Positions 8,046 to 15,656 of a stretch of DNA of 64,000 nucleotides are shown here, in pieces. The stretch lies in contig CALJDU010000045.1 of the NCBI GenBank assembly GCA_938024995.1, positions 1-64,000 of the forward strand. The letters are read 5' to 3'. The translations under genes and the position numbers were made by a program. The DNA is from an uncultured bacterium. Its GTDB lineage: Bacteria > Myxococcota_A > Polyangia > Polyangiales > Houyiibacteriaceae. A model generated the notes under the pieces. That model made no database searches, was not told where the DNA came from, and saw only the letters and a program-made list of their open reading frames with translations. Numbering within the stretch: the first letter of the stretch is position 1; each line of letters starts with the position of its first letter.

Positions 8046-9227
8046 ATGACTCAATCACCATGGCTGGTTTTGGCACTCTTCACGATCACTTTGATGGGAG
8101 CGTGCGATTGCGAAGAAGAGTGTGACCCTGGCGCGATCGGTTGCATGTGCGCATCCGGTGGCCTCTGCCTGACCGGGGCGGTGTGCATTGACGGAACGTG
8201 CCAAGGCTCCCCCGACACGGGAACGATGGGAATGGACACGGGCACCGGAGAGGACACCGGACCCGGAACCGATACCGGCCGCCCGGACACGTCTGGCGGC
8301 GAAGACACCGGCACCACGGGCGACGCGGGACCCGACGGAGACCCAACGCCGAACCCGGATGCCTTCTTCGAGATGGACCCGCCGCCAGAGATGTGTCTCG
8401 AGGACGGGTCGCGCGTTCCCGGAGACGATGTTCCCGGCGGTACGCCAGAGTGTCCAGACGACAAGAACCGGGAAGGCTGCCCCTGCAGCTTCGACGATAT
8501 CGGGACCACCGCGGAGTGCTGGCCAGGGCTTCGCGTTCACCGCGGACGCGGCCAGTGCATGGACGGTCGCACGACCTGCATGCCCTACAGTGAGTTCTCC
8601 GGTGCGTGGGGTCCGTGCGAAGGCGCCGTGCTCCCGACCGAGGGGGTCGAGCTGGGTCGCGCGGCCTGCGGCTGCTTCTCGCAAGGTCGCTGGGAGCTTC
8701 AGAACCTCAGCCCGTGCTTCTTCGAGAGCGGCGGCACGATCACGGCGGTCTCGACGTGGGTGAACCCGGCGACGGGTCTCGCGGAGTGCCCAACCATTGG
8801 TCGACCGGAGCCTGAGCCGGGAACGGTGTGGTCGGAGAACACGTTGCGCGTCGACTGCGAAGGTCGCTTCGAACTCTGCTACGTCCTGCGCGCGGGAGAC
8901 TTCGATACCCCGAGCGAGTCCGACTGCGTGGTCGCCACGACGTGTGTCGAGGCGTGGTACGGCGAACGTGACGTCGAACAAGACCTTCCGCCGCTGCCGG
9001 CGTGGACCGGCACCGACACCGCGTGCGCGCGCCAGTTCAGAGACTCCGGTGGCTACGGCGAGATGACCGTCCAAGGCCTCACGATCGAGTGCGAAGACCT
9101 GAGCGACATGGGCGAGTCGTACGTCTTCAACCGCATCAACTACTGTCCCTTCGACTGCTTCGAGCCGGACCGTCGGGATGACCCCGACTGTGTTGACTGC
9201 CGCATGATGGGCGGCGGCGGCTTCTAG
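8046..9227 (+). CDS. Cys-rich lipoprotein with Thr/Gly/Asp linker
   Basis: A 393-residue predicted lipoprotein. The signal peptide (from MTQSPWLVLALFTITLMGAC) ends in an LMGAC lipobox. A Cys-rich knot follows (CEEECDPGAIGCMCASGGLC), then a Thr/Gly/Asp/Pro linker of about 60 residues and a Cys-rich globular part of about 270 residues with many regularly placed Cys, likely disulfide-bonded outside the cytoplasm. I recognise no enzyme motif. The ATG at 8046 fits the signal peptide; an upstream in-frame ATG at 8007 would add 13 residues before it. It stands alone between two terminators. Confidence 0.75.
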   Translation: MTQSPWLVLALFTITLMGACDCEEECDPGAIGCMCASGGLCLTGAVCIDGTCQGSPDTGTMGMDTGTGEDTGPGTDTGRPDTSGGEDTGTTGDAGPDGDPTPNPDAFFEMDPPPEMCLEDGSRVPGDDVPGGTPECPDDKNREGCPCSFDDIGTTAECWPGLRVHRGRGQCMDGRTTCMPYSEFSGAWGPCEGAVLPTEGVELGRAACGCFSQGRWELQNLSPCFFESGGTITAVSTWVNPATGLAECPTIGRPEPEPGTVWSENTLRVDCEGRFELCYVLRAGDFDTPSESDCVVATTCVEAWYGERDVEQDLPPLPAWTGTDTACARQFRDSGGYGEMTVQGLTIECEDLSDMGESYVFNRINYCPFDCFEPDRRDDPDCVDCRMMGGGGF

Positions 9228-9271
9228 CAGTACCCGCGCGCATTTCGACGTGTACGCGTCGAACGGAACAC

Positions 9272-9300
9272 ACGCCGCCCGCCACGAAAGCTGGCGGCGT
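9272..9300 (+). terminator. Intrinsic terminator after the Cys-rich lipoprotein gene
   Basis: A GC-rich hairpin (ACGCCGCC at 9272-9279 with GGCGGCGT at 9293-9300) is followed by CGTTCGTT. It lies between two convergent genes and may serve both. Confidence 0.7.
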
Positions 9301-9382
9301 CGTTCGTTAAGCTCAAGACGCTTGAATGAAACGGTCCGTTTTCATTCAGACCTCACCACCGAGTGTTCTGTGCACGCAGAGA

Positions 9383-11215
9383 TCAGTCGAAGTTGAAGCG
9401 CGCGAACTGAGACTCGCCGGCGACCACGTTGACCCGACGTGTCTCTTCGAGCGCGCCTCGCCCGCAGCCGATGGCGTGGCGTCCTTCGGAGAGCGTCGCG
9501 TTGTGGGGCGAGTCGGACGAGAGCCTGCGGCCGTCGATCCAGATGTTTCCCCATGGATGACACCTGACGCGGACCGTACCGGTAGCGCGTGCGCGCATCT
9601 CGCTCGACTCGACCATGGGCGAGGACCCGCTCTCAGTCATGTCCGACGCGGCGATCTCTGCTGGCGCCTCGGTGGGTGAGGGGCGTGGCTGTCGACGTCG
9701 GCGACGTCGACGCGCCGATGCTCTCGATGGCTCCGCCCGAGCGCTCTCCTCGTCTTCTGGGCCTTGGTCTTGTGGGGCTCCTTGATCTTCTGGGTCGTCT
9801 GGAGCTGCTGGATCCGCTTCGCCTTCAGTGGCGTCAGGCGTGACGGCCGAGGTCACGGATGGCTCGGACGGCGCACGCGGCGCGGTTGGGGACGGCGACG
9901 CGGGCGCGGCGACGGCTTCCCGGGCGGGTCCATTCGAGGTCCCCGCCGGCAAGAAGAAAAAGACGGCGCCGCCCATCACCAGCGCGCCGGCGATCGCGGC
10001 GAAGACCAAGCCGAGCTTGCCACGGTTTGGCGCCGGGTCGTCGGTCGGAATCACGGGGGCGCGAACGCGCTTGCGGGTCGCGGGGAGCGTGTCGACCTCA
10101 CGCGCACCGCGGGTCGCGGTGGTCTCTTCGTCGACGAGCGTCTCGCTCTCATCGCGATCCGGCAGGACCGTCCGCGTCACGTCGGAAGGCGCGCTCGCGC
10201 GAACCTCCGGTCCCCTGGCTTGGTCCTTCATCACCATCGTGCCGCGAGGGGAAGCGAGCGCGGTCGCCTCGAGCGCGAGCGCGACGTTCTCGTCGATGTG
10301 AAAGTTGGTCGTCATGTGTTGACGAACGAGGTTGCCAAGGTCGCGCGCCGCGGTCGGCGGGGGATCGAGGTCGGCGATCGCGTCGAGGAACTCGCTCGCG
10401 TCCTTGAACCGATCCTCCGGTTTCGGCGTGAGCAAGCGCTCAATCGCTTCCGCGAGCGCGGGGTCGACTTCTCGCGCTCGTGCGCGGAGCGGCTGGTAGT
10501 TGCCAGACGAGCTCCGCTCCAACGTGTCGAGGTCCGTCACGCCGTCGAAGGGGCGCCCGCCCGCGATGCACTCGTAGAGCGTGACGCCGAGCGAGAAGAG
10601 ATCGCTCCGCTCATCGAACTTGCCCAGTCGCGCGTACTCCGGCGCCATGTACGGCACCTTCCCTTTGACGACCCCGCTCGCGGTCAGCTTGGGCGCGCTC
10701 ATCGCCTTCGCGATCCCGAAGTCGCTCAGCTTGACCTCACCCGCGATGCTCAACAGGACATTCGAAGGCGAGATGTCGCGGTGAACGACGTCAGTGCCAT
10801 GCGCAAACTCGAGCGCGGAGCCGAGCTCAAACGCGAGGTGGGCGACGAGCGCCCCTGGCAGACCCTCGCGTCGTCGCGCTCGCAAGAGCCCGCGTAGGTC
10901 CATTCCCTCGATGAGCTCGAGGAGCAGGAAGTGCGAGTTCTCCACGACGCCGAAGTCGAGGACCTGCGCGATGTTTTGGTGTCGAAGCTGCGCGGAGAGT
11001 CTCGCCTCTTCCATGAAGAGGCGGATGAACTCTTTGTCATCGTCGAACGCCGAGAGGATGCGCTTCAGGCACACGCGCTGCTCGAAGCCAGCTTGGCCTT
11101 CGCGTACCGCGAGGTAGGTCTCCGCCATCCCTCCGACCCCGAGCCGCCGAACGAGACGGTACGGTCCGAGGTCCTTCGCTTTGTCGTCACCCACCGGGGC
11201 GGAGCGTAGCGACAA
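9383..11215 (-). CDS. Membrane-anchored eukaryote-like Ser/Thr protein kinase
   Basis: A 610-residue kinase. The kinase domain covers about residues 18-285: glycine loop RLGVGGMAETY, Lys in VCLKRI, Glu in FMEEARL, catalytic loop HRDISPSN, LSDFGIAKA and APE in YMAPEYARLG. HRDIS instead of HRDLK is frequent in myxobacterial kinases. A linker with Thr-rich sites leads to one membrane helix (LGLVFAAIAGALVMGGAVFF, about residue 400). The outer part is Pro/Glu/Ala-rich with an Arg cluster, then ends in a small PEGA-like beta domain (TGTVRVRCHPWGNIWIDGRR; ...EGRHAIGCG) that may bind envelope ligands. All catalytic residues are present, so it should be active. Substrates are unknown. Confidence 0.9.
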   Translation of the reverse strand: MSLRSAPVGDDKAKDLGPYRLVRRLGVGGMAETYLAVREGQAGFEQRVCLKRILSAFDDDKEFIRLFMEEARLSAQLRHQNIAQVLDFGVVENSHFLLLELIEGMDLRGLLRARRREGLPGALVAHLAFELGSALEFAHGTDVVHRDISPSNVLLSIAGEVKLSDFGIAKAMSAPKLTASGVVKGKVPYMAPEYARLGKFDERSDLFSLGVTLYECIAGGRPFDGVTDLDTLERSSSGNYQPLRARAREVDPALAEAIERLLTPKPEDRFKDASEFLDAIADLDPPPTAARDLGNLVRQHMTTNFHIDENVALALEATALASPRGTMVMKDQARGPEVRASAPSDVTRTVLPDRDESETLVDEETTATRGAREVDTLPATRKRVRAPVIPTDDPAPNRGKLGLVFAAIAGALVMGGAVFFFLPAGTSNGPAREAVAAPASPSPTAPRAPSEPSVTSAVTPDATEGEADPAAPDDPEDQGAPQDQGPEDEESARAEPSRASARRRRRRRQPRPSPTEAPAEIAASDMTESGSSPMVESSEMRARATGTVRVRCHPWGNIWIDGRRLSSDSPHNATLSEGRHAIGCGRGALEETRRVNVVAGESQFARFNFD

Positions 11216-11251
11216 ATTCAGCGACGATCACGATGAAGCGTCGGGAGTGGC

Positions 11252-12766
11252 TCAATCGTTGTCATCGCGATCAAACAGGCCGGGCCAACTCGGCAGGGGG
11301 GCGTCTTGCGGCAGCATCAAAATCGATTGTGGCCAAGCGCACGAGAGCGCGGTCGTGATGCCGGCAGGGCGATGGTTTCCGCTGTCCTTCGCGCCTCCGA
11401 AAGGGAGGCGGCCGCTGGCGCCCGCGCTCGAGCGGTTCCAGTTGAGCACTCCAATGCGAAGCTCGTCGCTCGCCTTTTCGAAGTTCGCGCGATCGGCGGT
11501 GAAGACAGCGCCCGCGAGCCCGTAAGGCGTGTCGTTGGCGAGCGCGATCGCGTGATCGAGATCGTCGACGACGTAGACCGCGACGTCCGGCCCAAAGAGC
11601 TCGTCGTGGCTGTACCCATCAACCCGCACATCGGCGCGGTCCGCGAGGTGAACGCTCGGTTGCAGGTAGTGGCCCTCGCGTCCCTTGACCTCGACGTCGC
11701 CGCCTTTGGCAACCGCGGTGAAGCCGCCCGAACGCGCGCGCGCTTGTGCTTCTTGAATCGCGCGTTTGGAGTCGCCCGAGATCACGGGGCCCATGAAGAC
11801 GCCTTCGTCGAACGGGTAGCCCACTTTGACGGACCGCGCGGCGTCCGCGAGCCCGCTCACCAGGGCGTCCGCGATCTTCGGGGTCACGTAAACGCGCGAG
11901 GTCGCGGTGCAGCGCTGACCGCTAGTGGCGTACGCGGCGTAGGCCAGCTGGCGGATGGTCTGATCAAGGTGGGCGTCGTCGAGGACGATGGACGGGTTCT
12001 TTCCGCCGAGCTCCAGCGCGACCAGGCGACCCGGACGATGGGCGTTTTGCGCGACGATGATCGAGCCGACGCTCGCGGATCCCGTGAAGAGGATCCCGTC
12101 GATGTCGTCGTGTCCGCAGAGCCGAGCCGACTCGGGGACGCCTCCCTGGACCACATTGACGACGCCTGGCGGAAACCCTGCTTCTTCGAAACAGCGCGCC
12201 ATCCAGATCGCGGCGTTCGGCGCCTTGTCCGATGGCTTGAAGACGACCGTGTTCCCGAGCAAGAGCGACGGGATGATCTGTCCGTTGGGCAGGTGCGCGG
12301 GGAAGTTGAAAGGACCGATGACCGCCATCACGCCGTGTGGGCGATAGCGAACCTCGCCACCAATGTCGGGATACGCCCGGGTACGCGTCGACGCGGTTCC
12401 TTCTCCGAGCATCAAGTCGACCTTGCTCGCGAGGGCGCCGGCTTCCGTGTTCGCGTCCCAAAACGCTTTGCCGATGTCGCGGGCGATCGTTTCGGCGATC
12501 GCTGCGCGGTGAACGACCAGCCGCTCTTTGTACTTGGCGAGGTAGGCGGCGCGTTCGTCAAAGCTCAGGCGGCGCCAGCTGGGGAGCGCTCGGCGGGCGG
12601 CGGCGACCGCGCGGTCCACCTGTGCCTCGCTGACCGAATGCACCCCGACCAGGTCACTCAGATCTGCCGGGCTGCGGTTCTCGAGCTCGGCCCGAGGCTC
12701 CGCTGCGGCGCAAAAACGTCCGCCGATGTAGTCGCCTTTGTGCTTGAAGGTTTCCCGTGTGGTCAT
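11252..12766 (-). CDS. AstD-like aldehyde dehydrogenase
   Basis: A 504-residue NAD(P)-dependent aldehyde dehydrogenase. The general-base Glu lies in VALELGGKNPSIV and the catalytic Cys in ATSGQRCTATSR. The cofactor segment (VIGPFNFPAHLPNGQIIPSL) and the C-terminal GGAKDSGNHRPAG motif point to the succinylglutamic-semialdehyde dehydrogenase (AstD) branch, the fourth step of the arginine succinyltransferase pathway. No other ast gene is nearby, so the substrate is inferred from family features only. The ATG at 12766 fits the family N-terminus (FKHKGDYIGGRF). It is divergent from the gene at 12831, with 64 bases between the starts. Confidence 0.85.
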   Translation of the reverse strand: MTTRETFKHKGDYIGGRFCAAAEPRAELENRSPADLSDLVGVHSVSEAQVDRAVAAARRALPSWRRLSFDERAAYLAKYKERLVVHRAAIAETIARDIGKAFWDANTEAGALASKVDLMLGEGTASTRTRAYPDIGGEVRYRPHGVMAVIGPFNFPAHLPNGQIIPSLLLGNTVVFKPSDKAPNAAIWMARCFEEAGFPPGVVNVVQGGVPESARLCGHDDIDGILFTGSASVGSIIVAQNAHRPGRLVALELGGKNPSIVLDDAHLDQTIRQLAYAAYATSGQRCTATSRVYVTPKIADALVSGLADAARSVKVGYPFDEGVFMGPVISGDSKRAIQEAQARARSGGFTAVAKGGDVEVKGREGHYLQPSVHLADRADVRVDGYSHDELFGPDVAVYVVDDLDHAIALANDTPYGLAGAVFTADRANFEKASDELRIGVLNWNRSSAGASGRLPFGGAKDSGNHRPAGITTALSCAWPQSILMLPQDAPLPSWPGLFDRDDND

Positions 12767-12830
12767 GACGGGGAAGATAGCTCCCATCCTCGTTGAAGAA
12801 ACCACCTCTCTCGTGCGTATATCCCTGGTC

Positions 12831-14039
12831 ATGCAGCGCCTGCGTATTTTGCTCGTTCTCGCCTTTGGTTTTGCTCTCGTCGTGCCGCTGGGCGCCTCGT
12901 CCCTTTCGGCACAGGAGGCGACGCTCATGGATGCCGTCATGGCCGCGGCTCCCGAGGGCGCCCGCCGCGTCGCGCGCCGCCAAGGCGAGCTGCGCGCGGG
13001 TCGAGAGGTACGCTTGGCGCTCGCGATCGCGCCGGGCAAGTGTCTGCTCGCGTCGGCGCGCGGGAGCGAGGGGATCGATAACCTCGATGTTCGCATCATG
13101 GCGGGGACCACGGTCTTGGCGCAGGACGCCTCGGCAGACGAGACCGCGGAGGCTCGGTTCTGTGCCGGCGAAGAGCGGGTCCGCGTTCGCGTGATCACGA
13201 GCAGCATCGCGAGCGGCGGCGAGTTCGCGCTCGCGGCCTTTACCGTCGAGAACACCAACCCGCCCGTGACTGTTCCGGCCGAGGGCACGCGTAGCGAGCG
13301 GGTCGCGGCGATGCAGGCGGAGCACGCTCCCGGGCACCGGCCCGCGTCTCCTCCCACGCGCGTGACGCTCACCGCGGAGGCGCCCAGTGAGCACGGTATC
13401 TTGCTCCGCGCGGGGCTCTGCTACCGCATCTTCGTCGCCGGGACCGGCGCGATGCACGCTGTCGTGCGCGCGCCGAGCGGCGGGCTCATTCAGGAGCAGC
13501 GCGCGGAGAACGGCGCCATCCTCGGCGTGCACCGTCCGCTCTGCGCAGCGGAACAGGGCCGTTACTTGCTCACGCTGACTGCCGCGGAAGCGGGCACCGC
13601 CGTCTACCGCGTCTTCGGCGCCGCGCCGGGGGCACAGACCGCGCCCGCGACCGAGGCCGCTCCCGCCGTGACCGCTCATCGCGTCGGCGGCGAGGGCGAG
13701 AGCTACGTCGCGCGACAGCTCCGCGCGTCCCATCGTCAGCAGGGCGTAGGTTTCGCGGCGATCACCGAAGCGCGCGTCGTGACGCTCTCGCGAAGCGAGG
13801 TCGATGAGCAGAGCGTGTCGGTCGTCCGCGAGCGATGCTACGTCGCGCTCGCGTCCGCGGCGCCGAGCGCGCGGTCGTTGTCCATCCAGGTTCTCGATGG
13901 CTTCGGTCACGAGGTCGGCGCGAACACCGGCGCGCTCCCGCACGTTCGCTTCTGCGCGGAGGCGGCCGGCACCTTCACGGTCAAGGTCAAGATGGAGAAC
14001 GGCTACGGCGAGACCGGTTCCCAGGTCTTCGGTCAGTAG
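12831..14039 (+). CDS. Exported protein built of three Cys-pair repeats
   Basis: A 402-residue protein with a cleavable signal peptide (MQRLRILLVLAFGFALVVPL, cut near SLSAQ). The rest contains three repeats of roughly 125 residues. Each has a Cys in a beta-like strand (GKCLLASA, LCYRIFVAG, RCYVALASA) and a second Cys before an acidic/Gly turn and strand (RFCAGEERVRV, PLCAAEQGRYLL, RFCAEAAGTFTV). The Cys positions are 71/111, 197/238 and 336/375, that is 40, 41 and 39 apart. The repeat suggests a disulfide-bonded beta domain outside the cytoplasm, somewhat like pre-peptidase C-terminal folds. I do not recognise the family. It converges on the aminotransferase gene with 3 bases between stops. 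Confidence 0.75.
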   Translation: MQRLRILLVLAFGFALVVPLGASSLSAQEATLMDAVMAAAPEGARRVARRQGELRAGREVRLALAIAPGKCLLASARGSEGIDNLDVRIMAGTTVLAQDASADETAEARFCAGEERVRVRVITSSIASGGEFALAAFTVENTNPPVTVPAEGTRSERVAAMQAEHAPGHRPASPPTRVTLTAEAPSEHGILLRAGLCYRIFVAGTGAMHAVVRAPSGGLIQEQRAENGAILGVHRPLCAAEQGRYLLTLTAAEAGTAVYRVFGAAPGAQTAPATEAAPAVTAHRVGGEGESYVARQLRASHRQQGVGFAAITEARVVTLSRSEVDEQSVSVVRERCYVALASAAPSARSLSIQVLDGFGHEVGANTGALPHVRFCAEAAGTFTVKVKMENGYGETGSQVFGQ

Positions 14040-14042
14040 CGA

Positions 14043-15203
14043 TCAGTCGAGCGCCGCGCTGGCGGCAGGGATCGGATCACCAACCGCGTGACCGGCGCGC
14101 TTGAGCACATCGCGGAGCGCTGAGAGACAGAGCAGCACGTTTCGCGCCGTGCACGCTGAGCCCATCAACCCGATGCGCCAGGCCTTGCCTTTGAACTCGC
14201 CGAGCCCCCCGCCGATCTCAAGACCATGTCGCGTGATCAGTTCGCTTCGAATTGCGCGATCGTTGACGCCGGCGGGGATGCTCACGAGGGTGAGCGGGTC
14301 GAGTCGGTGCGCCTCTGCGACCGGGAGCGCGAGACCCATCGCTTGCAAGCCAGCGCGGAGGGCCGCCGCGTGCTTTTCGTGACGCGCAAAGCGCGCGGTG
14401 AGCGTCTCGTCCAAGGCGAGCCGGAGCGCTTCGTGAAGCGCGTAGATCATGTTGACCGGTGCCGTGTGGTGATAAGCGCGCTCCGCGCCCCAGTACTGCG
14501 CGATCAGACCGAGGTCGAGGTACCAGCTCTGCACTTGCGTATCGCGCGAGGTCATCTTCGCCACCGCGCGCGGAGAGAGGCTGACCGGGCTGAGGCCCGG
14601 CGGGCACGAGAGGCACTTCTGCGTTCCTGAGTACGCCGCATCGACGCCGTGCTTGTCGAGCTCCACGGGCACACCGCCCAATGACGTGACGCAGTCGATC
14701 GCCAAGAGCGCGCCGCACCGGTTCGCGATGGAGCGGTACGGCGTCAGGTCGGTGAGCACGCCGGTGGAGGTCTCCGCGTGGACGAGCGCGATCAAGTCAA
14801 AGCGTTTCCCCTCCGCCGCCGCCGCGATCACCTCGGGGCGAAGCGGCTGTCCAAACGGCTCGGTGACGAGCTCGACCTCGGCGCCGCAACGGCGCGCGAC
14901 CTCTGCCATTCGTCCGCCAAAGACGCCGTGTTGGGCGATGAGGGCGCGGTCTCCCGGTTCTAGCAAGTTGACCAGCAAGGTCTCCATGCCCGCGGAGCCC
15001 GTTCCCGACATCGGCATCGTGAGCTCGTTTTGGGTGCCGAAGCACGCGCGGAGCATCGCCCGCACCTCGTCCATGATCGTCAGGAACGCCGGGTCGAGGT
15101 GGCCGATGGTCGGCGCGGAGAGCGCGCGAAGAACGGCGGGATCCACGTCCGAGGGACCCGGTCCCATCAAGATGCGAGCAGGAGGCGCGACGGAGCGGTA
15201 CAC
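14043..15203 (-). CDS. Class V aminotransferase (alanine/serine-glyoxylate type)
   Basis: A 386-residue PLP-dependent enzyme of the alanine-glyoxylate / serine-glyoxylate aminotransferase group. It opens with the typical LMGPGPSDVDPAVLRA. The PLP Lys is in AAYSGTQKCLSCPPGLS; the Asp binding the pyridine nitrogen is in LLAIDCVTSLGG; and PMSGTGSAGMET contacts the phosphate. The C-terminus (LEIGGGLGEFKGKAWRIGLM) also matches the family. Glyoxylate is the likely acceptor; the donor could be alanine, serine or ureidoglycine. The ATG lies 4 bases after the stop of the small lipoprotein gene, so the two are probably one transcript. Confidence 0.88.
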   Translation of the reverse strand: MYRSVAPPARILMGPGPSDVDPAVLRALSAPTIGHLDPAFLTIMDEVRAMLRACFGTQNELTMPMSGTGSAGMETLLVNLLEPGDRALIAQHGVFGGRMAEVARRCGAEVELVTEPFGQPLRPEVIAAAAEGKRFDLIALVHAETSTGVLTDLTPYRSIANRCGALLAIDCVTSLGGVPVELDKHGVDAAYSGTQKCLSCPPGLSPVSLSPRAVAKMTSRDTQVQSWYLDLGLIAQYWGAERAYHHTAPVNMIYALHEALRLALDETLTARFARHEKHAAALRAGLQAMGLALPVAEAHRLDPLTLVSIPAGVNDRAIRSELITRHGLEIGGGLGEFKGKAWRIGLMGSACTARNVLLCLSALRDVLKRAGHAVGDPIPAASAALD

Positions 15204-15207
15204 AGGT

Positions 15208-15597
15208 CTACTGCGCGGGCTGGTCGGTCACGCCAGGGATGTTCGGCGCTTCGGACAGTCGCGCCGCGCACTTGCCTTCATGACAGAGGCAGCGACCTCC
15301 GCAATCGAGCGTGCCGTACTGACAGTCCTGCGTGCACATGACGTCGGAGCAGTCAGGGGCGCTCGCCGCGTTTCCGCAAGCCGCGGCGTGGCAGCAGCCC
15401 GAGGGGACGCAGTCCGCGTCGGTCGTGCAGTCGTCTTCGGACAAGACGAGCTGTCCACCGCCACCCGTGGTCAGCTCCGTGGGTGGGGGGTCTTGGTCAA
15501 TCACGATGGTCTGCTGATCGCTCCCAGCGTCACCAGCGGGACAGCCAGCGAGAAAAGACAGAAGGGCGAGCGAGAGGAAGATGCGGGTCATAGACAT
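15208..15597 (-). CDS. Small Cys-rich lipoprotein
   Basis: A 129-residue predicted lipoprotein. The signal peptide MSMTRIFLSLALLSFLAGC ends in an LAGC lipobox. After a short Pro/Thr/Gly linker there are twelve or so Cys residues (DCTTDADCVPSGCCHAAACG, then CTQDCQYGTLDCGGRCLCHE), a pattern of compact disulfide-rich domains in myxobacterial surface proteins. It lies 4 bases upstream of the aminotransferase gene. The reason for that pairing is unclear; shared transcription does not imply shared function. Confidence 0.75.
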   Translation of the reverse strand: MSMTRIFLSLALLSFLAGCPAGDAGSDQQTIVIDQDPPPTELTTGGGGQLVLSEDDCTTDADCVPSGCCHAAACGNAASAPDCSDVMCTQDCQYGTLDCGGRCLCHEGKCAARLSEAPNIPGVTDQPAQ

Positions 15598-15656
15598 AGG
15601 ACGACGCAGCCATACCGCAGCTTCACCGCGCAGGGAAGGTCGGCGGCGCGGACGCG

